DNA of 64,000 nucleotides from Kaistella flava (ex Peng et al. 2021) (GCF_015191005.1 NZ_CP040442.1:1054001-1118000); one strand, 5' to 3'; shown: positions 35,522 to 44,008, numbered from the stretch's first letter. Translations and numbers: made by a program. The notes: generated by a model not told the origin, from the sequence alone.

Positions 35522-36202
35522 TTATTTTTGAAGTTTAGCCAATAACATTTCAGCTACTTTTTCTGAAGAAGCCGGGTTTTGACCCGTGATCAATAATCCA
35601 TCTTCAATCGCATATTCTTCAAAATCTCCTTTTTTACTATAGATTCCACCATTTTCTTTCAACATGTCTTCCACGAGAAATGGAACAACATCTGTCAATT
35701 GTACCAAAGCTTCTTCGGTATTGGTAAATCCGGTTACTTTTTTTCCTTTTACCAATGGTTCTCCATCCGTATTTTTCACATGTTTCAACGCTGCGGGAGC
35801 ATGACAAACGAAAGATACAGGTTTGTTGGAATTGTAAAAACTTTCGATCAGTTTTGCGGATGTTTCGCTTTCAGCCAAATCCCATAATGGTCCGTGACCG
35901 CCCGGATAAAATACGGCGTCGTAATCTTCAGATGAAACCTCAGAAAGTTTATGCGTTCTGCTTAATTTTTCCTGTAAATCTTTATCTGCTTTAAATCTGA
36001 TGGTTGATTCTGTTTGATTTTCAGGTTTATCGCTGGTTGGATCAATTGGTGGTTGACCGCCATTTGGAGAAGCTAAAATAACGTCAACTCCTTTATCTAC
36101 TAAATAGTAATAAGGACTTGCGAATTCTTCAATCCAAAATCCAGTTTTCTCGCCAGTATTACCTAATTGATCGTGTGATGTTAAGACAAATAATATTTTC
36201 AT
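35522..36202 (-). CDS. DJ-1/PfpI-type protein (Hsp31-like glutamine amidotransferase fold)
   Basis: A 226-residue cytoplasmic protein of the DJ-1/PfpI superfamily, probably a glyoxalase III, deglycase or chaperone acting on reactive aldehyde damage. The nucleophile elbow is VSFVCHAPAAL with Cys about residue 133, the FYPGGHGPLWDL motif supplies the neighbouring His and the N-terminal TSHDQLGNTGEKTGFWIEEFASPYY segment is typical of the Hsp31/YLR-type group. It lies downstream of the alcohol dehydrogenase on the same strand (193-bp gap with a repeat). Confidence 0.88.
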   Translation of the reverse strand: MKILFVLTSHDQLGNTGEKTGFWIEEFASPYYYLVDKGVDVILASPNGGQPPIDPTSDKPENQTESTIRFKADKDLQEKLSRTHKLSEVSSEDYDAVFYPGGHGPLWDLAESETSAKLIESFYNSNKPVSFVCHAPAALKHVKNTDGEPLVKGKKVTGFTNTEEALVQLTDVVPFLVEDMLKENGGIYSKKGDFEEYAIEDGLLITGQNPASSEKVAEMLLAKLQK

Positions 36203-36268
36203 ATCTATTTTTTTAGTGTTTTAATTTTTAATAATTTAATGATTATTCATATTGAACAATAAAATTTT

Positions 36269-36352
36269 AACGCAAAGCCTCGCAAAGTTTTTTTTTAAAA
36301 CATACTGTTTTACGTACCTCCTTAAGTTCGCAAAGGCGTTTCACTTAGCAAT
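36269..36352 (+). repeat. Dispersed repeat (AACGCAAAG ... CGCAAAGGCGTTTCACTTAG), copy 2
   Basis: Same ends and orientation as 32071-32154 and the same overall length of 84 bp, with a different middle. Lies between the alcohol dehydrogenase and DJ-1-like genes. Confidence 0.65.
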
Positions 36353-36395
36353 GCCCGCAATGAATTGTTAATACGAATTTTTATAATTCTGATTT

Positions 36396-37556
36396 TTAAT
36401 AACTCATTTCGATGATTTTCTGAGCGTCAGACGGTTTTAAAGATTTATGTTCTCCAAGTCCTTCCCAACCTCTTTCAGTAAAACGTTTCGCAACAGCAGT
36501 TCCGGTTCCTGAATAATCTTTGGTATACTCTGATAATTTAATATCAATTCCTAAAGATTTGAAAAACTCATCTGTTTTGTCAATTCCAGCGTGGGCTTTT
36601 TCTTCTAAAGTTCCGTCGGTAATATTCCAAACTCTTTCTGCGTATTGCGCTAATTTTTCTTTCTTGGTTTCGAAATTATAACGGTAATGATTTCCGGCTA
36701 AAATGGCTAAAGTTCTGGCGTGATCGATTCCGTACATCGCGGTCAATTCGTGACCCATGGAGTGAATTGCCCAATCTCCGGGAACTCCTTGCTGAATTAA
36801 TCCATTCAAAGCCATGGTACAACTCCACATAAAATTGGACGCCGCTTCATAATTGGTTGGATCTTTCATAATTTCCGGAGCCACTTCAACCAAAGTCTGC
36901 ATAATACTTTCTGCGAAACGATCCTGTAATTTTGCACCGATCGGATACGTCATATATTGTTCCATCACGTGCGTGAAAGCATCAGCAATTCCGTTTGCTA
37001 ACTGACGTTGTGGAATTGATTTGATCACTTCAGGATCAAGGATAGAAAATTGCGGGAACATTCCCGGTCCACCAAACGCTAATTTTTCTTTGGTCTCTGC
37101 TCTCGTAATTACAGAACCAGAATTCATTTCTGAACCCGTTGCAGGAAGTGTCAGAACTGTTGCGAAAGGCATTCCTTCCGTTACTGGTTTTTTATTCGTC
37201 AATAAATCCCAAGGAGTTTCGCCTTCATATAAAGCTGCGGCTGATAAAAATTTAGTTCCGTCAATGACTGAACCGCCACCAACTGCTAAAAGGTAAGTGA
37301 TGTTTTTTTCTTTGATTACTTTTAAAGCCTCCAATAAAACACTGTATTCTGGGTTTGCGGGAATTCCACCGAATTCTACGACTTCATATCCTGAAAGTGC
37401 TTTTTTCACTTGATCATAAACTCCATTTTTCATAATACTTCCTCCGCCGTAAAGCATCAGTATTTTTGAATTTGCTGGAATTTCTGTTGGAAGATTTTCA
37501 ATTTGTCCTTTACCAAACAATATTTTTGTTGGATTTCTGTATTTAAAATTGTTCAT
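36396..37556 (-). CDS. Iron-containing alcohol dehydrogenase (YqhD-like, NADPH-dependent)
   Basis: Reduces aldehydes, or oxidises alcohols, in the cytoplasm. The 386-residue protein has the GGGS nucleotide motif near residue 93, GSEMNSGSVIT in the middle and metal ligands Asp and His in ANGIADAFTHVMEQYMT, then the two further His in SMGHELTAMYGIDHARTLAI. This matches group III alcohol dehydrogenases of the YqhD/BdhA type. It starts 17 bp after the zinc-binding-type oxidoreductase stop, so they form an operon probably controlled by the TetR site at 38683. Confidence 0.93.
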   Translation of the reverse strand: MNNFKYRNPTKILFGKGQIENLPTEIPANSKILMLYGGGSIMKNGVYDQVKKALSGYEVVEFGGIPANPEYSVLLEALKVIKEKNITYLLAVGGGSVIDGTKFLSAAALYEGETPWDLLTNKKPVTEGMPFATVLTLPATGSEMNSGSVITRAETKEKLAFGGPGMFPQFSILDPEVIKSIPQRQLANGIADAFTHVMEQYMTYPIGAKLQDRFAESIMQTLVEVAPEIMKDPTNYEAASNFMWSCTMALNGLIQQGVPGDWAIHSMGHELTAMYGIDHARTLAILAGNHYRYNFETKKEKLAQYAERVWNITDGTLEEKAHAGIDKTDEFFKSLGIDIKLSEYTKDYSGTGTAVAKRFTERGWEGLGEHKSLKPSDAQKIIEMSY

Positions 37557-37573
37557 ATTATGTATTTTAATGT

Positions 37574-38569
37574 TTATATTTTTACGATCATTTTTCCTTT
37601 ATTCTTACCTTCGAAAAGGTCGATAAAAGCTTGTGGAATATTTTCAAAACCTTCCACGATGGTTTCTGAATAAGTGAGTTTTCCTTCGGATAGCCATTGC
37701 GATAAATGCTTCATTCCTTCCGGAAACTTCTCTGCATAATTCCCTACGATGAAACCTTGCATCAAAGCACTTTTTCGAATTAAAAAATGTTCAACTCTTG
37801 GTCCTTGCGGAACTGAAGTATCATTATAAGCGGAAATTGCTCCACACACGATAATTCTTCCTAATCTGTTGATGTTCGCATGAACACTGTCGGAAATGGT
37901 TCCACCAACATTGTCAAAATAAACATCGACTCCATCGGGACAAACTTCTGCAATGGCTGTGGTCATGTCACTCGTTGTTTTATAATTGATGGCTTCATCA
38001 AAACCGAATTTTGATTTCAGCATTTCTACTTTTTCATCCGTTCCAGCGATTCCGATAACGCGACAACCTAATATTTTTCCGATTTGACCAACGATGCTTC
38101 CGACTGCTCCGGCGGCTCCGGAAACAACAAGGGTTTCTCCTTTTTGCGGCTTTCCAATTTCTGTCAGTCCGAAATAAGCGGTTAATCCGGTCATTCCCAA
38201 AACACCGAGATAGTTAGAAAGTGGCGCTATTTGATCATCTATTTTTAAAAGGTTTTCTCCAGTTGAAGTTTGAAATTCTTTCCAGTTCAACATTCCTGAA
38301 ACAAAATCTCCAACTTTGAATTTTTCATTTTGAGATTCTGTCACTTCTGCAACAACTCCGGAACTTATTACTTTTTGTAGTTCAAAAGGCGGTACGTACG
38401 ATTTTGCATCACTCATTCTTCCTCTTAAATACGGATCTACGGACACGAATTTTGTTTTTAAAATAACTTCACCCTCTTTTAGGACAGGCATTTCTTCCTC
38501 AACAAATTTAAAATCTGAAAGTTGAGGTTTCCCAACTGGACGACTGTTTAGTGTGATTGTTTTATTCAT
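37574..38569 (-). CDS. MDR-family NADP-dependent oxidoreductase (CurA/PTGR-like)
   Basis: Zinc-free medium-chain dehydrogenase that likely reduces the double bond of alpha,beta-unsaturated carbonyls. The 331-residue protein has the FVSVDPYLRGRMSD motif near residue 48, the Rossmann motif VVSGAAGAVGSIVGQIGK near 152, and YFDNVGG and CGAISAYN, all typical of the curA/prostaglandin-reductase group. First gene of the operon with the alcohol dehydrogenase. A 14-bp TetR-type palindrome lies 114 bp upstream of its ATG. Confidence 0.92.
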   Translation of the reverse strand: MNKTITLNSRPVGKPQLSDFKFVEEEMPVLKEGEVILKTKFVSVDPYLRGRMSDAKSYVPPFELQKVISSGVVAEVTESQNEKFKVGDFVSGMLNWKEFQTSTGENLLKIDDQIAPLSNYLGVLGMTGLTAYFGLTEIGKPQKGETLVVSGAAGAVGSIVGQIGKILGCRVIGIAGTDEKVEMLKSKFGFDEAINYKTTSDMTTAIAEVCPDGVDVYFDNVGGTISDSVHANINRLGRIIVCGAISAYNDTSVPQGPRVEHFLIRKSALMQGFIVGNYAEKFPEGMKHLSQWLSEGKLTYSETIVEGFENIPQAFIDLFEGKNKGKMIVKI

Positions 38570-38682
38570 CTTTAAAGGTTTTTATTAAATTTAAATTACT
38601 CTTATCGCTAATGCTGGATTACTGAGGTTTATCATTTTTATTTAAAAAAGTATTCTGGAAAGCAACTTGCTTCGTTTTAATT

Positions 38683-38696
38683 AATGAACGTTCATT
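38683..38696. promoter_or_regulatory. TetR-type operator AATGAACGTTCATT, site 1
   Basis: Perfect 14-bp palindrome between tetR and the MDR oxidoreductase. An identical copy lies upstream of the doxX-tetR pair at 39736-39749. Identity of the two sites and the nearby tetR make it very likely the operator. Confidence 0.85.
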
Positions 38697-38718
38697 TTTT
38701 TAAAAGGTCAAAAAAGAG

Positions 38719-39297
38719 TTAAACTCTAATTGCATCCCAAGCCAACTGAAAAGTTTCGTTTTTTACTTTTTCATCTAAAGTGAAGATTTCTCTTTCCTGC
38801 ATTTCCAGTAAAAAAGACAAAGGATAAACAGTAAATGAATACAAAATATAGTCCGAAATCGGTTTTATAATTCCCTCTTTTTTTCCTCTTTCCCATAAAT
38901 CGAGTAATGGTTGCAGATTCTTTAAACCTTCAATTCTAATCGCTTCATCAATCATCGGACTGTTATCACATTGAGATAAAAAATTAGCTTCTTTGATTTG
39001 ATTTAATTTATAGTTGGCGATATTAAACCAAATAAGTTCAAAACCAGTTTTCACAGACATCTCTTCATGATACCCTTCAAAAGCGCAGGCACTAAATGAT
39101 TCCTTCACTTCTAAATAAAGGGTATTAATCAAATCCTGTTTATGTTCGAAATACAGATAAATCGTAGCCGGTGAAACGCCTGCCAGTTTTGCAATCTTAG
39201 ACATTGGCGCATTATGAAACCCGTGGTTATTCACCAAAGTAAGTGTAGCATTCAGTAACGCACTTTTTTTGTCTGATATTTTTTCTTTTTTAGCCAT
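38719..39297 (-). CDS. TetR/AcrR family transcriptional regulator
   Basis: A 192-residue repressor from ATG 39297 (MAKKEKISDKKSALL). The helix-turn-helix spans about residues 25-55 (MSKIAKLAGVSPATIYLYFEHK), and a helical ligand-binding domain follows. The frame stays open to 39351 but that part overlaps doxX and lacks family character. It sits 9 bp after doxX, so it is co-transcribed with it, and the two identical palindromes at 38683 and 39736 are its probable binding sites. Confidence 0.92.
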   Translation of the reverse strand: MAKKEKISDKKSALLNATLTLVNNHGFHNAPMSKIAKLAGVSPATIYLYFEHKQDLINTLYLEVKESFSACAFEGYHEEMSVKTGFELIWFNIANYKLNQIKEANFLSQCDNSPMIDEAIRIEGLKNLQPLLDLWERGKKEGIIKPISDYILYSFTVYPLSFLLEMQEREIFTLDEKVKNETFQLAWDAIRV

Positions 39298-39305
39298 TTC
39301 AAATT

Positions 39306-39692
39306 CTATTTTGCGAGCGAAGTAAATTTGTATGATTTCCAAGACAGCCAAATCAATACGAATTGAATCACCAATCTGAAATACGCCACCATATGACTTC
39401 CGATTACGGGCTGATCTTTCAAAGCATCTGCAATATGAAGTGGTAAGAAAATCACCATCAAACCAAAAATACCCAACATTCCATACTTGGTGTATTTTTG
39501 ATTTAAAAATAAAGTAACAATCCCCAAAAGCAATTCAACCATCCCCGACAAATAAACGATTGCCAATGGAAACGGTAAGAATGATGGAACAATCGGAACA
39601 TAGAATTCAGGGTTCCATAAATGATAAACACCGGCAACCATCATTACAACTGCTAAAAGGATACTTACGATCACCCAAAATATGACTCTCAT
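39306..39692 (-). CDS. DoxX family membrane protein
   Basis: A 128-residue protein with four membrane helices (about 5-25, 45-63, 72-90 and 103-120). The MVAGVYHLWNPEFYVPIVPSFLP segment and the later LPFPLAIVYLSGMVELLLGI fit the DoxX-like family. Relatives take part in redox and oxidative-stress complexes. First gene of the doxX-tetR operon, with a -7 element TATCTTTG at 39718-39725 and the operator just upstream of it. Confidence 0.87.
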   Translation of the reverse strand: MRVIFWVIVSILLAVVMMVAGVYHLWNPEFYVPIVPSFLPFPLAIVYLSGMVELLLGIVTLFLNQKYTKYGMLGIFGLMVIFLPLHIADALKDQPVIGSHMVAYFRLVIQFVLIWLSWKSYKFTSLAK

Positions 39693-39717
39693 TTTACTTG
39701 ACTTTTATTTTACTTTG

Positions 39718-39725
39718 CAAAGATA
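39718..39725 (-). promoter_or_regulatory. -7 element TATCTTTG of doxX-tetR
   Basis: Exact TAnnTTTG on the minus strand, 26 bp from the doxX ATG. The operator at 39736-39749 lies in the promoter spacer, so binding should block transcription. Confidence 0.65.
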
Positions 39726-39735
39726 TAAAAAAAAG

Positions 39736-39749
39736 AATGAACGTTCATT
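39736..39749. promoter_or_regulatory. TetR-type operator AATGAACGTTCATT, site 2
   Basis: Identical to site 1 and placed 10 bp upstream of the -7 element of doxX-tetR. Confidence 0.85.
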
Positions 39750-39981
39750 TTTTAATTTAAATTTAAAATAGAAAGTGAATTTTTAGATTGGAAAATGGTC
39801 ACATAGAAAATTCTCCTTCCCTATTCTACAGGTTGAAAGTTACATTATAAATATTTGTTGGAATTCAAAAGGGGAATATTTTAATAATGAAAATTATCCT
39901 AAGAGACCATTTTAAATAAAATATTAATTCTAAAATAAAGATAAAGAAAGTGAGAAACGTTTGAAAAAAATTCTAATTATC

Positions 39982-40428
39982 CTAATTTCTATATTTAAAA
40001 ACGCTACGTCTGGCGCGGACATAAACCCTCTTCATTTTAGCTTTTCTGGAAAGTAAATCCGAAATGCTAATTACGGTTAACAAAGAAATAAATGCCAAGG
40101 CTCCAAGAGCGCCGCCAAAACCTTCGAAGAAAAGACTTTTGTTACAGTAAATTGTACTGAATAAAGTTCCGGCAACTGCCAAACGGAAATAACTTCCATA
40201 TGACTTGGAGGAAACCATTCCAATAAAGGATGTTCCCATAAATACAAGAGGAATATTTTTAGTAAGATAAGAATTGAAAAGGTGCGGAAAACAGTAGAAA
40301 AACAAACCTACAGAAACCGAAAGTAAAGCTGAAGACCGAATCGGACCCAGTTTATAATGTTCGCTCACATAGAAAGTAAGCGTCGCACCAAGAATTCCTG
40401 AGACCGTAGTCATCATTAAATCATTCAT
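39982..40428 (-). CDS. Unknown multi-spanning membrane protein, partner B
   Basis: A 148-residue hydrophobic protein from ATG 40428, which overlaps the upstream stop as ATGA, so translation is coupled. About five membrane helices and a basic C-terminal tail (AKMKRVYVRARRSVFKYRN). The segments GTSFIGMVSS and EGFGGALGALAFISLL match GAFIGMSSVK and VGIGGKFGSIAFCSMV in partner A, in the same order and spacing, so the two proteins share ancestry. I do not recognise the family; a two-component transporter or channel is a possibility. Confidence 0.75.
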   Translation of the reverse strand: MNDLMMTTVSGILGATLTFYVSEHYKLGPIRSSALLSVSVGLFFYCFPHLFNSYLTKNIPLVFMGTSFIGMVSSKSYGSYFRLAVAGTLFSTIYCNKSLFFEGFGGALGALAFISLLTVISISDLLSRKAKMKRVYVRARRSVFKYRN

Positions 40429-40985
40429 AAAAACCAATTAATTAAAGAGATAATAACCATACTGCAAAATGCAATACTTCCGAATTTTCCGCCAATACCG
40501 ACAAATAGATTTTTTGCCAACATGAAAAAGAGACCGGCTAAAATTCCCGCAGCAATTACAAAACCAATCGATGGTGCAATTTTTACACTCGACATTCCGA
40601 TGAAAGCACCACAATAAATAGCGGCTGGTAACTTGTTAAAATAATCTGATTTTTTATCGATGGAAGGTAAAAAAGAGGCAACAGCGCCCGTAATTCCGAC
40701 TGATAAAACACTTCCTAAATCGGTAGAAGTATTCAATAAATAGCAAGTCACTGCTCCGATTGGCACCCAAATTACAACAGACATATTTTCGTAAACATAT
40801 TCTTCGTGATGTAAATCCAAATATTTATAGCCAAATATCAGCGTTAAGGTCACGAGCACTATTGAAATGATGGTAACAAAATTGTTGGATTCGTATTGCT
40901 CTTTAATAATCATTAATAAAAATATAACCTGAACAAATAGAACAGTTGATATCATCAAAAACCGAGCAGCTTTGTGTTTCTTCAT
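40425..40985 (-). CDS. Unknown multi-spanning membrane protein, partner A
   Basis: A 186-residue protein with about six membrane helices. The C-terminal half (from about residue 100) is related to partner B through GAFIGMSSVK and FVGIGGKFGSIAF. The N-terminal half has an additional two-helix unit and an acidic HHEEYVYEN loop. Function unknown. First gene of a two-gene operon with ATGA overlap. Confidence 0.75.
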   Translation of the reverse strand: MKKHKAARFLMISTVLFVQVIFLLMIIKEQYESNNFVTIISIVLVTLTLIFGYKYLDLHHEEYVYENMSVVIWVPIGAVTCYLLNTSTDLGSVLSVGITGAVASFLPSIDKKSDYFNKLPAAIYCGAFIGMSSVKIAPSIGFVIAAGILAGLFFMLAKNLFVGIGGKFGSIAFCSMVIISLINWFL

Positions 40986-41164
40986 GAAGTAAAATTCTTT
41001 CCTGGAAGTGTGGATTTAGGGATAGTAGTTGGGTGTTTTTTCAGCGTGCAAAAATAGTGAAAACCCGTAGAATCGAATTGCAGCACCGATTTTAAATAAA
41101 AATGATCGTCATAGACAGAGAAATAAATCTGGTGTAATTATTTTCATTAAAAAGTTTTAAAAAC

Positions 41165-41189
41165 AAAACCCCAGCTTGACCAGGGTTTT
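41165..41189 (-). terminator. Terminator-like hairpin downstream of the HIU hydrolase gene
   Basis: Stem AAAACCC/GGGTTTT with a loop of about 10 nt, 30 bp past the uraH-like stop on the minus strand. Confidence 0.55.
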
Positions 41190-41220
41190 GAAAACTATTT
41201 GTCTATTTCAATTCCAAATA

Positions 41221-41634
41221 TTAATTACCTCTATACGTGGAATATCCGTAAGCAGATAACGTAATCGGAACGTGGAAATGACTTTCTCCTTTGATTTCAA
41301 ATACAACCTCTATGAAAGGGTAAAAAGAATTTTGGTTTAACTTTTTAAAATAAGGTTCCACAAAATAGGTCAACTTATAAATACCTTGATTATCGACGCC
41401 TTTTGTTACCTTTAAAAAATCGGTAATACGACCGTTTTGGTCTGTGATTTTTTCATCAACAGCGATCCACTTTCCTGCTTTATCCTGTTTTGATAAACTA
41501 ATTTTTACCCCTGGAGCCGGTTCACCTTTCGTAATATCTAAGATGTGACTGGATAATTGGAACTTTGCTTCTTGTCCAAAGCTGAAACTTGCAAAGGCAA
41601 GCATGAGTACGATTAAAAAATTTCTTGATTTCAT
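41221..41634 (-). CDS. Exported 5-hydroxyisourate hydrolase (transthyretin-like)
   Basis: Hydrolyses 5-hydroxyisourate in urate breakdown. The 137-residue protein carries a signal peptide (about 1-20, FASFSFGQ), so it acts in the periplasm. Core motifs are SSHILDITKGEPAPGV, the YPFIEVVFEI strand, HFHVPITLSAYGYSTYRGN at the end; the final YRGN corresponds to the family's YRGS. The active-site His residues in SSHILD and HFHVP are present. Other urate genes are not nearby. It follows the HbpS-like gene by 6 bp. Confidence 0.9.
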   Translation of the reverse strand: MKSRNFLIVLMLAFASFSFGQEAKFQLSSHILDITKGEPAPGVKISLSKQDKAGKWIAVDEKITDQNGRITDFLKVTKGVDNQGIYKLTYFVEPYFKKLNQNSFYPFIEVVFEIKGESHFHVPITLSAYGYSTYRGN

Positions 41635-41640
41635 TTTTAT

Positions 41641-42138
41641 TTATTTATTGGTTTTAAATCCTAAGTTTTCTATTGCCTTCATCGCGATATTATTATCATT
41701 TTCTCCGCTTCCACCGCCGGAAACACCCAAACTTCCTATGAGTTCGCCATCTTTCCAAACTGGTGCGCCACCTCCTAATAAAAGTAATTCCGGAAGCGTG
41801 TTTAAGTTTTTAGCACTTTCGCTATTGGCTGCATTTTTCATCAAGTCTAAACTTGGAGTCTTTGTTGATAATGACGTGTACGCTTTTCGTCTGGACGCTT
41901 CTGTATTGTGCGGTCCAACGTTATCAGCTTTTAATAATAACAAGGTAACGCCGGAGGAATTGAGTACAGCAACCGATACTTTTTTATCTAATTTTTGAGC
42001 TTCAATTCCGGCCTGTTCTGCTAACTTCAATGCGCCTGCCTGATTCAGACTGTTTTCTTTTTGCACATATTGAGCTGATGCCATGCAAGACATGAACAAT
42101 AGAGCGGTTGTGATGATTATATTTTTTCCTGTTTTCAT
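41641..42138 (-). CDS. GlcG/HbpS family haem-binding-like protein, exported
   Basis: A 165-residue protein with a signal peptide (about 1-22, MASAQ). The GlcG/HbpS domain shows KKVSVAVLNSSGVTLLLLKADN, SRRKAYTSLS, and the conserved LGVSGGGSGENDNNIAMKAI motif. Family members bind haem or cobalamin or assist oxidation of small acids. It is upstream of the HIU hydrolase in the same operon, 97 bp below the Crp-type regulator gene, so all may be one transcript. Confidence 0.87.
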   Translation of the reverse strand: MKTGKNIIITTALLFMSCMASAQYVQKENSLNQAGALKLAEQAGIEAQKLDKKVSVAVLNSSGVTLLLLKADNVGPHNTEASRRKAYTSLSTKTPSLDLMKNAANSESAKNLNTLPELLLLGGGAPVWKDGELIGSLGVSGGGSGENDNNIAMKAIENLGFKTNK

Positions 42139-42235
42139 AATTGTGAAAATTTAATTTTAGAGTACAGTAGTTTACTGCATCTTAATTCTGAGTTGCTTTA
42201 TAAATTGTTAAAGATTATTGAATGCTAAAGGTTTG

Positions 42236-42823
42236 CTATTTATTTCGCAGAAGTCTTTTTTTCACTTTACTTAAGAATTCGTGGGAGATTCCTAAATAGG
42301 CGGCGATTTGATGCTGGGCAATTCTTTGATTAAGGGTCGGATATCTTTCTGTAAAATCTAAATATCTTCGCTCTGCAGTTTTGTGAAGCATACTGATCAT
42401 TCTTAAATGCATCGATGATAAAGACTTTTGATTCATGATCCGGAAGAGCTTTTCCACTTTCGGAATATCGATATACAACTGCTCTTTTTTCGCGCGGTCA
42501 ATCGTTAAAATAACAGAATCTTCTAATGCCTGAATATTTAATCTTGAGACTTTGCCAGACACAAAACTACCGATATCTAAAACCCACCAATCTTCGATGG
42601 CAAAATAGAGAATATGTTCTTTGAGATTTTCGTCCTGATAGAAAACTTTAAAACAACCTTCCAGCACATAGCTTTCAAATTCGCACACTTCGCCTTCCTT
42701 TAGAATAATCCTGTTCTTTTCTACGGTTTCAATTTGATAACAAGAGATGAACCTGGCTAATTCATCCTGTGATAAATCAACGTATTTTAGGATATTCTTT
42801 TCGAAGGAAGGGTACGCCCCCAT
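42236..42823 (-). CDS. Crp/Fnr family transcriptional regulator
   Basis: A 195-residue regulator with an N-terminal cyclic-nucleotide-binding-like domain (about 20-130) and a C-terminal winged helix with helix-turn-helix QHQIAAYLGISHEFLSKVKKRLL. The arginine of true cAMP pockets is not evident, so the ligand is unknown. It lies 6 bp after the cysteine hydrolase gene. The palindrome TTGAACTAGTTCAA upstream of that operon is a plausible binding site. Confidence 0.88.
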   Translation of the reverse strand: MGAYPSFEKNILKYVDLSQDELARFISCYQIETVEKNRIILKEGEVCEFESYVLEGCFKVFYQDENLKEHILYFAIEDWWVLDIGSFVSGKVSRLNIQALEDSVILTIDRAKKEQLYIDIPKVEKLFRIMNQKSLSSMHLRMISMLHKTAERRYLDFTERYPTLNQRIAQHQIAAYLGISHEFLSKVKKRLLRNK

Positions 42824-42829
42824 ATTGTT

Positions 42830-43405
42830 TTAGTGGTGTTTTATATAGCTTTCACTTGTTTCAAGTGTTGCATACAATCCGCCTAATGCATTTAATCCTG
42901 CCAAAAATGATTCTGTGATCTGTTCAGCTGGAATAATTTTTCCATTCAGTTCGCGATCTCTCGTGGTTACTGCATCTGCGATAATTGTATTGTGAAAACT
43001 GAAATCCATGGCAGCTCTGGTGGTAGAACTTACGCAAACGTCGGTCATCATGCCGCAAATTACTAAATTTGAAATAGATTTCTGCTTTAAATAATCTAAT
43101 AATTCAGTTTCTCTAAAACTGTTCGGAAAGTTTTTAGTGATCACCTTTTCCGTTTCTAAGGGAGCAACGCTTTGGTGAATTTCTGCACCTTTTGTCTCTG
43201 GCAAAAAGAAAGTCCCGCTTTCCTGAACCGCAATATGCTGGATGTGAATGACCGGCATATTATTATTTCTAAAATAAGAAAGTACCGTACTTGCCTTTTC
43301 TGCTGCTTCATTTGATCCTACCAATTCCATCGTTCCACCTGGAAAGTAGTCATTTTGGATGTCTATAATAAGTAATGCGGTCGTATTATTAAGGTATTGT
43401 TTCAT
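42830..43405 (-). CDS. Cysteine hydrolase, isochorismatase-like family
   Basis: A 191-residue cytoplasmic hydrolase with the catalytic triad Asp15 (LLIIDIQNDYF), Lys91 (VITKNFPNSF) and Cys124 (MMTDVCVSSTTRAA). The cis-peptide MMTDVCV region is intact, so it should be active on an amide or imide such as nicotinamide or a related compound; the substrate is unknown. First gene of an operon with the Crp-type regulator. Confidence 0.9.
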   Translation of the reverse strand: MKQYLNNTTALLIIDIQNDYFPGGTMELVGSNEAAEKASTVLSYFRNNNMPVIHIQHIAVQESGTFFLPETKGAEIHQSVAPLETEKVITKNFPNSFRETELLDYLKQKSISNLVICGMMTDVCVSSTTRAAMDFSFHNTIIADAVTTRDRELNGKIIPAEQITESFLAGLNALGGLYATLETSESYIKHH

Positions 43406-43497
43406 AATTTGTCTTTTCTAAAGTTTTAAAAGTTCATCTACCTATCTCGAAATACTTTACTATATCAAGAAAGTGATTCTCTTCAATTAATCTTGGA

Positions 43498-43505
43498 CAA
43501 AGGTA
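43498..43505 (-). promoter_or_regulatory. -7 element TACCTTTG of the hydrolase-regulator operon
   Basis: Exact TAnnTTTG match on the minus strand, about 93 bp upstream of the hydrolase ATG. Confidence 0.5.
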
Positions 43506-43528
43506 GTTTGGGCATAGAAAAGAACTTG

Positions 43529-43542
43529 TTGAACTAGTTCAA
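43529..43542. promoter_or_regulatory. Perfect 14-bp palindrome TTGAACTAGTTCAA, possible Crp-type site
   Basis: Lies 23 bp upstream of the -7 element, where an activator would bind. The rest of the gap up to 44008 is AT-rich; I see no supportable gene in it. Confidence 0.55.
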
Positions 43543-44008
43543 TAAATGATTCATTTAAATTTTATTGGAAAGGAACTTAATATGTAAACAATAAGAACTT
43601 CCGATTGAATAATTATTGATTCATTTTTAACAACCAATATATCAGCACCTTTAGTTAGAATTTTAAATAAAAAAAATACATCTTTAATAAGTATTTGAAT
43701 AAATAAATCCAATTTTAAAATATTAATTGCGCTCTTATTTAAGCTTATAAAGCTCATTATCTGCAAATTAGAAATCCGATTACTTCAGAGATTGAAAGAA
43801 TTGAAATATCCTCTTTGAAACTAAAAAAAATAAGCCGAGTTTTGCCGCTGAATAAATGGCTCGATAATGGATAAAAGCTATTTTGTTCACGATTCTAACA
43901 AAACGAAAGCGTTTCTATTAAAGTTTAGTTAAAACAACCACGTTATCTGTTCTGAAAATCATAAAACACCTCTTAAATCCGTTATAACTTTTGAAACTTA
44001 AAATCACA

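Noticed and set aside
43551..43766. A 71-codon minus-strand ORF
   Set aside because: AT-rich, Ile/Leu/Lys biased and without any recognisable motif or start signal; it also overlies the palindrome-promoter region edge.
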